A DNA stretch of 64,000 nucleotides, from assembly GCA_001695595.3 (NCBI GenBank), contig MBPM02000028.1:186001-250000 (forward strand). Reading direction: 5' to 3'. How positions within the stretch are numbered: the first letter of the stretch is position 1; each line of letters opens with the position of its first letter. Below, in pieces: positions 21,895 through 34,900 of the stretch. A program made the translations under genes and the position numbers. The notes below the pieces were generated by a model, which saw nothing but the letters and a program-made list of their open reading frames with translations, was not told the DNA's origin and ran no database searches. This DNA is from Plasmopara viticola. Lineage: Eukaryota; Oomycota; Peronosporomycetes; Peronosporales; Peronosporaceae.

Positions 21895-22400
21895 GTACAA
21901 CCCTAAGGTGAGGTTCAGCAAGAAGTAGAATGCTTAGACGGATGCATACATGCGCTGCCCGAAACATAAGTCATTATAGCGATCTTATCCGTATAAACTT
22001 TAATTTGTGGCGCGTATGCGTAAGATGACATGTGCGTAGTTCTGCTAGAAAGCTTCATGTAAGTTGCTAAGGCAATTTATCGAAAGGCTTCATCGGTTTA
22101 TTGATTAAAGCGAAGGCTTGTGTGCTATAGTACAGCCAACTTAATCTTTTACGTTTAGTGGTTTTTCATTTCAAGGCCTTTATTAAAGCCTACGAAAACT
22201 TGTGTATGGTAATTAAATCGATAAATATTTCATGGCTTGTTAAACACCAATTCGCGGTGGAGTATGTAATATCCCATATAGTACATTGTGCGTACGTGCA
22301 AAGTGCGTTAGCAGGAAAATCGGCGCCATATGCGGTCGCACCGCTGTCAAGCTTGCGGGTGCCATTACGATGCTGTTAATTTATAGTATGGTTTTGCGTT
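21895..22400 (+). repeat. Direct relative of 44,670-44,900 and of 37,050-37,160 / 40,105-40,205
   Basis: The first part (CCTAAGGTGAG, GATGCATACATGCGCTGCC, GCGATCTTATCCG, GGCTTCATCGG, GGCTTGTG) is collinear with 44,682-44,850. The second part (GTGCGTACGTGCAAAGTG, then GTCGCACCGCTGTCAAGCTTGC) is collinear with 37,055-37,140 and 40,108-40,190. No intact gene. Confidence 0.55.
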
Positions 22401-22439
22401 CGTTTTACGAGTCGTTTTGCTAGGGTAGGTCATTTTCTG

Positions 22440-24933
22440 TAGTCTTTCGAGCCAATTGAAGCCTGCCAATTCACAATAGCCTAACCACAGCATAAGCCAC
22501 GCTTCTCGCTGAAAGACCCTACAGATTTTGCGCCGAAGATGCATTGACCTGCACTGGCGTAGAGCTCATTTTTGCGTATGCATCTGACTACCACTCGCAA
22601 TAATCTTGCTTTTAACGTTCCTCTTCTCATGTTCTGCACGACTATGACCGAAAATGGATGTGTGGTTACGCCATGTTAGGCGTTCTTGGTAAACTCGTAG
22701 ATTAAGTTGAGTGCGTTGTATATCGTATGTCCTATCGCCCCATTAAGTATTTCTGCCAGTGTATTGGCCGCATTCAGCTGATCATAAGGGGGTACGATGC
22801 ACCACTTTTCGTTAGCCCTACTGACGGCGTGGAATGGAAAATGTACTCTTCCGACTTACTCCTGCTTCGACTTTTGCACGAACAATTTACAAAGGTTATA
22901 ACAGTGTCAAGCAGCATTTGTTGAAAGTTGATCCTACACCACTGACAGGCAGTTACGCCGAAGGTGCGTTTCCGCTATTGCGTGAAGCAGTCCTCGAAGA
23001 CTCGGAAAGGCTCTTCCAGGACTGCTTTTACATAAAGTAATGAAAGCTAAATATCTTTTATCGGTTGTCGTTACCACTATTTGGCGATGCCGTTGATCAT
23101 TCAAGCCTCTTCTTTACCTCATAGAGCGCAAGAAACAAAGTTGCAAAATAACTTGTGACAAGTACATCTTGCCTTTGGCCGTACCGTCATCGCTATTTGT
23201 AAGAGTGAATTATCGCATGCTTACTTGACAAATTCTCTCGTCCAGATTAAGACACATTGCGCTGCTCGATAAGTGCAATGCATCAGTGTTATGCTCTTTT
23301 GATGGCACCAACTCTTCAAATTGGTATTCGCGACGACGCAATTTTTATCAAAGCATCAACGGCTTTGATGACGTTAAGCAAAAAGCTGTTTTAACATAGC
23401 CCCTCTCAGAGAATTTTTTGTCAGTCCCTAGATGTCTCAACTTTGAGCCGTATATGCGCTGTCTACAACAAGCTACTTATTGATACACCACGTCCACTCT
23501 CGTATCCTTGCTCATGATGACTTAATTAGCAGCCAGACACGTGTCCATGATACCATCAGTGCCCATTTTCGACATAATTATTTCCAACACATCAATAAGT
23601 ACCGTCGACAGCGCTTCAGCCATCTAGCGGTGAGATACTTAAGATCCATTTGAACCGTGTCTAAGGTCTTCGACATATCGTCAATTTGTTTTATTGCGCT
23701 CCATCCTGGATACGGTCAAATTTTTCCCTCCAGACCCAAACTAAAACAGTATTCGACGCTATCGCAGTCTATTAACGATCTACCGAGATTCTAGATGTAG
23801 TCACCCTCGCTCCTGTAGCTGAGGAAGCAATGTAAATGCCGCGTTGGCGTGCTCGTAGAGCCACATCAACAACCGGACATCCTTCAGAGGTAAAGCCCTT
23901 GACGTAATTGCTCGATGCCCTCAAATCGACAAGAACAGCCCGTGTTAACAGAAACCATTTACGATTGCCTCTTGAGCTAGCAAGCCAGGCTCGCGAGCAT
24001 GGTCCGTATTCAAGAGCAAATAGTCCTCTCGATCTAAGCTTCATCTCCTTCCTCAAAATTGACAGATCATGGTTCTACCCTAGAATGCCCACACCTATCG
24101 AGTATTGCCGCTTCCCCGTGGCTGTACACACGACTGGTTGGCCGTAAAGGTAAGGGTTTCTAAACTCTGATATTGGCGCAAGGGACACCTCTACCGTGAA
24201 TTGCGGTTTTAAACTATCAAAAAACCCCATAAATTGGCCGACAGCTTAAAGGCTTGCCTCTTCCTCATCACCATATTTATAGTCCATAAGGAGCAGACAC
24301 ACCCTTAGCTAGGGGTTTATATCCATTGCGGTATCGTTTGTAGTATAACGGTACGTTGTGCAACCTTATTTTAACCAACAGAAAGCTAGCTTACACTACA
24401 AGGGTGGCTTCATGTAACGAGCGACCCGTTGCACGCAGTGATGGCAATACTGAGATGTCGTCCGGCCTCATGCGTCCCATCTAATTTTAATCGGGTAGCT
24501 CGCTGGACGGTTCTAATCCAACATGTTCTAACCAGATCTCTTCGGTACTTAAGACGGTCTATTCCGATCTGCAGACTTGAGTTTGCGCAGATCACCATTG
24601 AATTTAGATACACTTAAATCGGAGTCGCGATCGCTACTACCATACTTTAAAATTTGCGCTTCAGATCGCATTAAAATTATTCGTATTGCGGTTTTGTTTG
24701 TTTAGGGGAAAGCTTGCCTTTAACGGTAGTTGCGCACTGCGCCGTATTCGGGAGTCCATTCTTTTTTCTCCTTATCACAGAATCATATGGTATGTAAAGT
24801 AGTGCTTCATCTTTGCGACTTTGCATTCTTGCCACCTATTGGTCCATAAATGATGATGATATACTTATAGGACATAGACAACGGTGTGGGTATTGTAAAA
24901 TTAATTGCCTAAGAAAGAGACCGTCGATCCAAA
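22440..24933 (+). repeat. E3 upstream arm; paralogous to 10,750-13,442
   Basis: Collinear with the E2 upstream arm (anchors given there). Particularly close is 24,330-24,640 against 12,815-13,140, running from the ATTGCGGTATCTTTTATAG-type string through GTAACGA...CGACCCGTTGCACGC to the GATCGGAG(T/C)CGCGATCGCT block. Weaker relatives of that last block lie at 30,110-30,170 and 39,870-39,920, where no effector follows. No gene is supported within the arm. Confidence 0.7.
24838..24920 (+). promoter_or_regulatory. E3 promoter boxes (box B altered)
   Basis: Box A ATTGGTCCA at 24,838-24,846. Box B reads ATTGCCTAAGAAAGAGA (24,904-24,920), so the ATTGG core is changed to ATTGC, unlike E1, E2 and E4. 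Spacing to the ATG is unchanged. If box B matters, E3 may be expressed differently. Confidence 0.5.
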
Positions 24934-25827
24934 ATGTGGGCAGCTACGCACCTACGCATCTCGTCAATCAAGTTGATGATGAGCATCAGCCTCTCCTTCG
25001 CATTCATATCAGCGGCTAACCAACTCAATGATTCGGGTGATGTCATCCCCAGATTCAGCTCAGAGCCTCAACTTCTCTCTACGTACAGTACCTCAGCCCA
25101 TACTGAAACTGCATTGAAGAGCCACGATGCAATCAAGCAATATAAGGCCGCCAACGGCACCATTGACAAGGAAGAAAGGGTTATTGAAAGGATTCGAAAT
25201 GTGTTTGACAAATTACAAGGCAAAGAAACTTCGAGTCTCACTAAACCTCTGCTTCAGACCGATACCAAGAGCGGTGACTTCAAGCTGGTAGAACTTTTAC
25301 AAGCGAAGACTTCGCGGAATGAAGCACAGGAAAATACTTTGGTTGCTATAATCACGAAATTTCGTGATTCAGAGGATCCGTCCGACCAGATCTTTGGCGA
25401 CTCTGAGTTTATAAAACTGTTGAGTAGTCAGAAGTCGGCCAAGGGAGTTTATGAAAAATGGTTTAACGACAACGTATCTCCATTGGATGCCTTTAAGCTT
25501 TTGGACCGATCTATCACTGACATCAGCCCGAACAATTTGAAAAGATTCTTCGGGCACGATTCAGCTTCGCCGTGGCTGTCTTACGTCGGGTATTATTGGC
25601 TGCACAATCGAGTCGAATTCACTGAGGATAACTTGTTTCAATTATTCCAGCTAGCGCATGAAGATATAAAGTCTCTGGCAGAGTTTCTTTATGACGCACG
25701 ATATATTCCTTATGGTCTGGTGGTTCTTTACAAGATGGATGAATCGAAAAGTTTCTGGTCCAAGGCTCTGGCGAAATGTATTGCGAAGCTGTATCATGAT
25801 GATGTTGTGATAGGCCTTCTTGACTGA
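24934..25827 (+). CDS. E3: secreted RXLR-like effector with WY module (297 aa)
   Basis: Paralog of E2 with the same length and start context. Seen: signal peptide 1 to about 27 (core LMMSISLSFAFISA), QLLS at 46-49, acidic DKEER at 78-82, W-motif tryptophan at 176 (YEKWFNDNVSP), Y-motif SYVGYYW at 216-222, FLYDARY at 251-257. By hand count 73 of 297 residues differ from E2. Many codon differences change the residue and they are spread over the helical domain, compatible with diversifying selection. The C-terminus ends at LLD and, as in E2, the E1-like VWLEYVA stretch survives downstream out of frame (about 25,860-25,910) with an extra small deletion. Likely a secreted effector. Host target unknown. 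Confidence 0.8.
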   Translation: MWAATHLRISSIKLMMSISLSFAFISAANQLNDSGDVIPRFSSEPQLLSTYSTSAHTETALKSHDAIKQYKAANGTIDKEERVIERIRNVFDKLQGKETSSLTKPLLQTDTKSGDFKLVELLQAKTSRNEAQENTLVAIITKFRDSEDPSDQIFGDSEFIKLLSSQKSAKGVYEKWFNDNVSPLDAFKLLDRSITDISPNNLKRFFGHDSASPWLSYVGYYWLHNRVEFTEDNLFQLFQLAHEDIKSLAEFLYDARYIPYGLVVLYKMDESKSFWSKALAKCIAKLYHDDVVIGLLD

Positions 25828-26019
25828 GACTGATCGAACTAAGTCAGAATCTTCGCTGAATGTATGGCTCGAGTATGTCGCATTTCGATTTCTTCGCGCC
25901 GCGAAACACTAAACTTCATCACATATAATTTGGTGTTTTGAAAATTCAACCCGTCAATAAAAAACGAACGCCACGATTAATTTTCGATGATTGCTAAAAA
26001 GAAGTACGTTTCTCTTTAT

Positions 26020-26300
26020 CATGCTCCAGACTAGGTGCTTCAGCCGTGTGCAAAGTCGCGAACTCAAACTATCATAGCGGGACAAGCATATGATGGACCT
26101 TGCTAGATTTGTGAATCACTAGTCGGTATTGGTGTAGATTCGTGATCTTATTATTCTTCATCGTCAATTCACGTTAGTTCCTGTTGTTACTTGTCTTTTT
26201 GCTGCTACATTGTTTTCTCGTGATAATATCTGTGCGACACCAGCCTTCGTATTCCACTAATTCTATTGCTATTCCAGACAAGGCGCTAGTGCGCTGTCAC
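26020..26300 (+). repeat. Effector tail block, E3 copy
   Basis: Intact version of the 3' flank seen behind E1, E2 and E4 (LQPCAKS frame, then GGACCTTGC-AGATTTGTGAATCAC, then a CTCGTGATAATATC...CACCAGCC block). This copy shows what the LINE interrupted behind E2. Confidence 0.6.
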
Positions 26301-26477
26301 CATGCAAGCTCTTGCGTAGATTTCTATTTGTTGACACAGTGTCACAATTAGCTGGGGTGTTTTCTTATGCTACTTCTTCTGGCAATGTGGGCTCACTGAC
26401 GAAGACTTCCGCGTCCTATCACTTCGTATAGAGGTGGACACTGGTAACGTTAGAGTGACCAAAAGTAGCAAAGAGCA

Positions 26478-26696
26478 TCAGAACCTTTGCTCAGCTTCTT
26501 TAGCGTAAACTCGGTGATGGATAAAGAAGCAGGAAGCTATGGCAGCAAGAGCACTACCAACATGCAAGGCAAAGAAAAAGACGTACTGTATCGGCAACTG
26601 CCGTGAATTTTGAACACTACCAGAGCAAAATTGCTGATTGTGCAACAAAATATATGCGAAGACGAGATGAATGCAATGGCCATATAAGCACTGCAA
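26478..26696 (-). pseudogene. Minus-strand relic with a membrane segment, copy 1
   Basis: A 72-codon frame with RQLPIQYVFFFALHVGSALA followed by AIASCFFIHHR, a clear transmembrane-like helix. The homologous DNA at 63,484-63,585 (minus) keeps RQLPIDYVFFLALHVIATIA then LYFYTHQR in a shared frame, although flanking frames are broken. Residue-level conservation suggests an exon of a real membrane protein. The start resembles the first helix region of choline-transporter-like (SLC44/CTL) proteins, but that is only a loose impression. It is dead or incomplete in this window, as no continuing ORF is found. Confidence 0.4.
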
Positions 26697-26799
26697 TGAG
26701 CTACATCTAATCCGAGAACGATGCGATATTAAAGGTCGAAAACATTTCTTCTGCTAATAAAATACATTTGCACGAAAAGAATGTTATAGCAAAGCGGGA

Positions 26800-29506
26800 A
26801 CATATAAAACGCTCCTTGCTATCACAATCTATGTGAGTGAGCATTTTTCAAGCAACCGACATGCATTTATCATTTCTTCGACACGCAACTTAGTGGTACA
26901 AATTCCGGTCAAGCTTCGCCAGAACAGCACGTTGCAGACGGTGTGAGATGCCACGCAGTGGAAAGAGAATTGTGTCTCACGCGTGTTCATGTGCACACCT
27001 AGAGTCGTACGCAACGCCCTACGTTTCGCTTAGCCGCATGAATCTGTTTGTGTATGACAACTGCCATCATTTGACACAGCGCAATTACACACACAGGTGA
27101 ATAAGATAGTAATAAAAACACTACGTCGTCAATGCCTTGTATCTTTAGTACGACTGCGTGTCCAGCGCGTCACTGCACTGAGAAGTTTCACGCTATTCGC
27201 GTGTTTCGATTCGCTGGATAGACCATATAAAAGAATACTATTATGAAACATTGTATGTATGACGATTACAACAGCAAACGCGACACTGCCGTGACGCCAC
27301 AGCGTCACGTCCATACTTTTAAACACTGGTGTGCGTCAGTGCCAAGCGCTCAATTTTCTCTATTCTGAAAAAACGAACAAATTTCTGGCTAATGACGAGG
27401 CATATAGTTTCCAGCGTGATACTGTCTTGAGAAGAACGCGAGACCCTAATAACAGTGACATGAATTAAAATGTTGGCCATAATAGAATAACTGAAACACG
27501 AGGGCACCTCTGTGTCATCGGCAAGCTTTATGTAGTCGAAAAAAAGGCTGCTGGATTCATGGACAAGACTGCAATGGATATTTGAAAATGACGACGTGAT
27601 GGGTAAATGCACGACGTTGCAACACTCTATATTACGTTCTTCTTAATAGCCCATGGCTTCTGCCTTGCAAAATGTTTCATAGATCATGCTGAAGCTAGTT
27701 TCTGTCCAGCTCGACTTTCTTTGAGGAGGAAGTCATTATCACTTTTAAGTGTTTCGATATGATAGATTCGGTCGATATACAAACGGCCTTAACCTAAGCA
27801 AGATCGGTTCGAAGGTTATGCTTTGCAATGGAGTCCCTGTAACGCTACGCCGAAGCTGCTCTGATCTACATTAGCGTAAAGCTTGTACATGCGCATGCAC
27901 CTCGAAAATGGACAATGTGTTTTGTGTCCATTCTGCTTGACTATGGTAAAAAATGTCATTGAGTTTTGTTAGTCCGAAAGGCCATTGTAACTCCGTCACC
28001 ACGTATCAATCTCACAGGCGAGTTCTACAGCTTTTGCGACACGCAAACCTCTCATGGCGCATACCATCTAAGGTGCTAACCGCGGTCAATTTTCGATGAG
28101 ATTGTAACATTCATCAGTAAGTTAAGTGTGCTGTCGATTAAAATTGTTTTCGTATTGATTTGGTGCGCTCCTTTTTAGAGCTTAGTATCTATTTGCCGAA
28201 ATAGTGGTCCCATTAGGCTCATTATAAGTGTATATCATGTGTCACTTCCCTGAAAATGGCGTGGGATGGAGTAATTTGCCCTTTCAAATCATCCCCACCA
28301 TTCCTATCTTGTCCTTTACACATACCCGGTAATAATGACGTCACAGTGCTACTTTCATAAAGGCGACATGTTTTTTTCTGAGTGTGAGCAGTCTCATTAC
28401 GTGCATTCCTAAAAGGCAGAAACTTTGAAGGCAAGTCTCGTGCGACCACATCGTCGTATTCTTTCCCTCAGAGCAATATGCACTTTCTTGCATCACTATA
28501 GTCCATCAAGACTTCTTAACACGATGAAAATGAAAATTTGATCTCTCCCGATTAATCAAGTGTTACTTCGGCTTTGCCACTAACCTTACAAGCTTCTTCC
28601 TTTCGTTCTATGGGGTGTAAGTAGAAAATTAAGTAAGAAAAAGTTCTTGTTTACAATGGTACCCACTTCGCTTTTAGTAAAAATGTACAGCCGAGCGAAA
28701 TCATTTAGATTTTCTTAAGTAAAATAGGCTGCCCCTTCCGAGCACAAGCACTGATGTTTTATTCTGGACGATACTAACAGTATCGATAAACTTCTTTCGC
28801 GATCATCATGGAAGCTTCGACCTCAAGATTGAAGAGCTGAGCTTATTAGAGATTCTCTCAGTGGAATGAGTGCTGATCCTCAGATGTCTTGACCTTGGGT
28901 TGACCATGCCGAGCTAGAGGTATAGCAAACTCTATCCACGATGAGCTGCTCAGTGGGTACTTAATGCTCAGTGGTTGACGTAGGGACTTATTTCTGAAAT
29001 TTTGGCCTACAGCAAGCCATTCATCGTATAAAGCGCAGTGAGCTTTACTCTTGCCAAATGCGCATCAGCAAGGCCTCGCCCATGATGCCATACCTGAAAG
29101 TCAACTACGTCGCTAGCGACATGCAGCAAGTGCGATCATCTGCAAGCAAGCTTAGCGCTTTACGTGAGACCTAGCACATAAAGCCAGGACCTCGCCTCTA
29201 CTTCTTGGCTAAAGACAACCGTGGCATCCATGACAGCGGATTTTTGCAAGCAGGATCACTAATTAATGTACTACTACGAACCATCAGTGTCGATTTCGAT
29301 TTAACACGAAGGCCATCTTGATTATAGACTTCGCTGATTGAGATTCTACTCTCTTTCGAAAGTGGCTCTAAAGTCTCACTAAACTGGTGTGTAAGGCTTT
29401 TTTATTTAACTAATTCACGATCTACTCAAATGATGGTTTACCTCGCAACAAGGTCCAAGCTCAAACCGTACTCGACGCATCACGCATTAAACTTTGTTCT
29501 ATTAGA
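26800..29506 (+). repeat. Decayed repeat unit without effector (unit D, left part)
   Basis: Tail landmark (26,868-26,945: TTCGACACGCAACTTAGTGGTAC, in part), the GCGTAAAGCTTGTACATGCGC block (27,877, in part), a TATAAGTGTATA...TGTCACTTCC block (28,222-28,250) equivalent to 11,230/22,790, and the GCCTCGCCCATGATGCC block (29,073). Minus-strand frames at 27,129-27,326 and 27,319-27,612 (97 codons) have no counterpart I can recognise and are not called genes. Confidence 0.5.
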
Positions 29507-29564
29507 CCGTTGAACAAAATTGCTTGACATCCTTAAATCGACATAAACAATTCATAATTGCTCA

Positions 29565-31900
29565 CGATTGCCCCATCACCCAACAAGTCAGGCTTGCAAG
29601 CCTGATCCGTGTTGTAATACATGGACTCCTTTAGAGCTAAGCCCCGTCGATCTCTATGTCCCCCTAAATACATGGTTTTTAGTCAGCAAAGTGCCCCCGC
29701 TGTCATGTTTGTGTGGCATACTAGCCGACTGGCTATCCACCGGACTTTGATTGTTGTATCTGGCGCATGGAGCACCTCTTCAGTAAATAGCGGATATATA
29801 TCATTATTGCGTTCCCGTATACTAGTGCTTTGAAAGCTCTTCGTTTCTCGTCAGCAAATCTAAATTTCATAGAATCCGGACCGCCTGATTGGCGCTTTGC
29901 TACTGATTGTTCTTAATTCGGTTTCCTTTTCAGCTTTATGTAGCAAAGTTTTGCACTCAGTGAGCGACACAAATTTTAATGTCCACTCAGTCCGTCCCGT
30001 AAAACGTTAATTAGGGTGCTCGCTGGTCGTTCCAGATCCAATATAAGCTGATTTCATCGCTTCAGTACTCAACTCGATTGATCTCGCTCCCCCCGCGTTG
30101 ATCAGTGCGCAGATCGCCATCGGATAAGTACACTGAGATCGGAGTCAATATCGCTTTCTGAAGGAGCCGCTGCGACCACAGCTGTACGCTTGCGCTTCGT
30201 AGCAGGCCTAGTCGCCCCGGGCTTGATCAAGGTCTAGAAATACTTGCTTAATCGAAAGAGAGCTTACCACTGCTGCATCGCCCCCACAGTGTACCATCAT
30301 TTAAAAGTGACCGAATAGCCTGTTTGCTTTCTTCCTTACATATCCTAGAACTTGTCATAAATTGATACCGAACCCTAGCACCAACAAAGTTGCTTCAGCA
30401 AGTAAGAATATGCACATCATAGAGCGCAATTGAATCATACGATATGCCTTCACTTTAAAGGGGCGAGCAAATAGTGGCTCACCATATAATGAGCCTTTTG
30501 GGCAAATGAGGCTTTGGCGAGATATTCAACATTAACAGTAAGGAGAGAACATGTAAATCAGTTACCTTCGCCGAACGTTTGACACCAATCTTTGCTTTTG
30601 GAAAAAAAAATAGTTGGAGCACCACGAGCACTCCAACAAACACTCGCCTGGTCTTTCACCAATTGAGGCAGTAAAAAGACTTAGAAGTTGCGACAAAGCT
30701 GTTTAATCGGCTTTTCCAAATGTGGTACACTTATCACTTGACTTAACAATCATAAAAATGGCCTCGCCCGTCAAGCGGCAGAAGTGCAATAGCTATTGCT
30801 TAGGAAGCGTGGAAGGAAGTCTTCAAACTTTGTTCTGTGCTTAGAATCAACACAAGTCGCACATTGCTATCTGTCTGAGTGGAAGAGTTACTATCAGTCT
30901 TAATATTTTGACCTGAAAAAAATATAGGACTCACTTGAGTCTATCCATTAAATGGTACGTGTTAGCTAGTGGTCACTATACCATGTATAGATTTTCTGTT
31001 AGCTCCTTAGAGTTGGTTACTGCTTTCTTGTCAGTGTTCAAATATTCCTTCACTTGTGCTACACAAACTGGTGGCACCTTTCTCTAGAGTGACGCACATC
31101 GGTGTCGTCTTGCTCCATAATAATTCCCCCATCAAGACTTTGGATCTCCAAAGCCCACAGAATAAATACTTCATATGGAAATTGTTGACGAATAGACATC
31201 TCCGTTATAAGAAGTATGCACTACAGATGCGTGAGCCTTAGATCTATATGACTCTGTCACCGATGTATCTTGTCGTCCGCTCTGGAGCATTGTCAAGGCC
31301 CGACTTAGCAATTAGTTTTTGACACATACCAAGCGCAACGCGTACGAGTATTAAGGTACGCTAAGCCGTTAAAAAGTAACTCAGCTTCTTATAGCTCACA
31401 CCTGTGACGCATGCGTCGGTCATCCTATGCTCATAAGCAAGCCTTACAGTCGACTTCTGCCTGCCGTCCTCGAAATGAAAAGCGAAAATGTAAGCGCACC
31501 TCTCAGCAATGTCCACACCCTTTTCGTGAATCTTCTATTCTGATTTTCATGCCGAGACGTAGTAATTTTCGTTTGGCGGTACACTCTATGCGTGGTTCTT
31601 ACCCAGGCATCATCCTTGCGATCCCGACCGCGTGCTCATGAGCGACCATTGTGCCTCATGTAATTCGCGCCCTCTACGAAAAGCTGCTTCGATCAGAGGT
31701 TTGGTATATAATAGATAGTTAATTAAAATTCGATGGAGTGCAATACGAAATGCATGACAGCAGAACAACCGTCACTTTAATTTAATCACGAGCCTGCTGA
31801 AAATTGACGCCCGACAAGTCAGCTGCAACCACACCAGAGACTACACTGGGTACCATGGGTGCCTATAGCCTTGACGTTCTGGCAGCGACAAGCGATTCAC
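29565..31900 (+). other. Block U copy plus gene-free stretch
   Basis: Block U (29,565-29,780) is followed by the GATCGCCATCGGATAAG...GATCGGAGTC block at 30,113-30,150, which in E2/E3 lies about 300 bases before the effector; here no effector follows. From 30,300 to 31,900 I see no conserved gene. The 76-codon basic frame at 31,411-31,641 (KRKCKRTSQQC) is unrecognised. Confidence 0.45.
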
Positions 31901-34900
31901 GTACATCCAGGTCCTTATATTTTCACAAATCCTCCTGTGTGCTTGTTTGATGGATTTAATTGCGGAAGACAAATTTACCCGCCCCTATGATACTCAAGCC
32001 TTACACATGTTCTAAGGACACAGCAAAAGGCAATTCGATGCTGGAAAAGAAAGACAAAGAGACTGTACTCTTTCCCTGAAATTGCAACTGCTTTAGCAAG
32101 GTCAATGTCGATGCGTTCTGTATCTAGGTGGTTGTAAGCGCGTTTATCTGGCAAGCCTCTCTAACGGCGCAGAAAAGTAAACTTACTTTTACGAGCCACT
32201 CTATGGGAATTGCACAAAATCAGGCTTTAATTTCGTCAAAGTTCTCCTTCTATGCATGGGAGTCGACGTGGTGCCGTTCTTATGTATGAATTTTACGCAG
32301 AATATTTTAGAACCAATTTAACCTCTTGGCGTGCACATCGATTTGACGGAAACGCCAGAGGCAAGTCTAATGCGACATAAAGTTAAGATGCCAGACGAGT
32401 CCCGAGCACCGTTAGAACGATGCAGCGCGCAAAAACTGCCAAGGACAAATACATTCCAGATCGTGCAAGTAAAGGGACAACGCAATTAAGCCTAAGGCGA
32501 TAAAGCCTGCTTTAAAGCGCAAGTTCTAGACTGTGAAGCGATAGCGTCTCCGATCTAAATATAAGGTAATTCGTTGGCGATCTTTGCAAAATCATCGCCG
32601 AAGATGCGGCTGGGCCAGCTTGATACTGGAGCGAATAAATTCGATATCGATGGATCAAGAACTCTCAGCGAAGTACTTGATTCATGTTCCACGACCCTCG
32701 CTGATACAAAGACATCTAACATTGCTCTCATTGAGCGTAAAGAATCGTTACAAAAAGTCGAGCTTTGTGTCAAAGCTTGCTTTCCATTAAACTAAAGATT
32801 TTTGGGGTTTAGTGCTCAACAGGCATCCTATTGGTCTCCACGCCGATTTGCGTACTGATAAATATTTTTGGATACGTGAGCGGGTGTATATCAGCTCAGG
32901 GAATTTATACCCGTCATCTGGGGGAGAGGCGTCCCTTGCGCCAATATCAAGATTTGAGGAACTAAAATCGTATGGTCAACAGCCGTCTGGATGGCTGTAA
33001 GGCTTCGTCAATACCCCAAACCGTGAGCTGCCTGCTGCTGGAGAAGAACTACCTGTGATTCTGTAGGGGAAACTGTAGGTCATCAGGCCTTATCTCTGCT
33101 GGACACCGTGCTTTACAAAAAATGTCATGCTTGTTAGCCTGGATTGCTGGTCAAGGAAACCCGTTATTACTTTAATCAACATGGACTGTTTTTACCGACT
33201 CGAGGGCGTCATGCAATGACGTTCAATAAAAAAATGTCAGATGCATGGTGGGGCTCTACGAGCTCGCTTGCGTGGCATTAAAAATGCTTTGTTAAACACA
33301 GAAGCGAGTATTACTAAACCTATGATTTCAGTAAATCTTTCCTCGACTCTATTATAGTCGAACACAGAAGTTGAACCTAGGAGCGAGATATAATATCATT
33401 TTGAGGAAGAGTAGCTGAAGCGCCAAGATTCCTGATTTTATAAGAGGACAATAACCTTAAATGCCACTATGGACCATTTTTTTACTGAAACAAGAAGCGC
33501 TATCGGCGCGGTCCTTTCGAAGAGCTGAAGCGTCTCACGGCCTCAGAACAGTCTCCCTAAGCATGCGCGGACGGCACATAGCCATTACTTAGTGATTATC
33601 CTGCTCCGCAAAACTTTTGCACACAACTACAACCGCATTCACTACTCGGACGTGCACATGCTCGATCAAAAAGGTCAGCTGGGCGAATTGAATTTTCGTT
33701 ACTACCAAGTGTTTCTTTGGTGTATTAGATTGCGGAAAAAGACTACTTGTGGTCCATGGGCGAACACAATTGAAGGGAAAAAAAGAGCAAACTTTGGCAC
33801 AGAGTCGAACAAAGTCCTGAGGTGCCGCGATCCGGGATAAATTTGGCTTGAAATTTATTAGCACCTGCACATAGCAGTTCGCAACGAAAGTTCGAAGCTG
33901 CTTATGCAAATTGCTAACAAATTTAAATATCGAATGGGCGGGCGAACACAGCGTGAACCGTAGCTGGTTAAAGTGTTAGATGCTAAATGAACACCGTAAG
34001 TTTAATGATTTAAATCGGAACAAAAGCATCGAGCGACTCTTGCAAAGCCCCTTATACAGATAAATAGTAGATTTTGAACCAAGGGGGTAAAGACGCGGCC
34101 CTGACACCATGTGTGAAGTCTCACGTTATATACTGAGCTGCTCGCAGAGTACGGCCATTGCTGCATGCTTCGTTGGCTTCAAACTAAGGCATCACAAGCG
34201 AGGCCTTGCCGTTGCATATTAAGCACGAATTGCTCTTACTGCACATCATGCAAACATGACTAGCGGTAAGGCAAAGAATCTTGATGCACACGTAGTCCAC
34301 TAAATTCAAATCTTGCCATGAACTCACTCACTGCAAGCAAGGTATGATTGGCTGTAGTCCGTGCAATGGCAGCAACGCACTAAACTAACCCCATGCGCGG
34401 ACTTGTACCGGCCAAAACAAATCTCGACACCGGACTCGAGGACGAAGCAGCTCACCTCTTCCGTAATTTCCAGGATACATACGTGCCCAATGCAGGGCCC
34501 TTCGAATGTACTCACGAAGTACAACTGAGGATCCTTTGCGGCAGGCTATGGTCTTCAGGGACACCCTGACAATGCACTTGACGTGATATGAAGCCCACTG
34601 AACAGTTCGTCGTGGATACTCTTTCTGCTTGTCCGACTTGATAATGTCAGTTCAAGGCCAAGATATTTGAAAGTAGCATCCAATTCTCGGAGTGGGCCCT
34701 AGTAAGCCCAGCTCTTCGTTGAACGTCAATACAACTATCGATCGTCTGGGGTACGATCGTAGATGCGCAAATTTGACACAGTAAGGCTCGTCGAATATGT
34801 CATTATTGTCAAAAATAAGACACCAACGCGTAACGCTTTAAGAGCAGCGTAGGGCGTCTCATTTTTGGACGGAAAATTTACGGAGCAGATCTGTCGGTAA

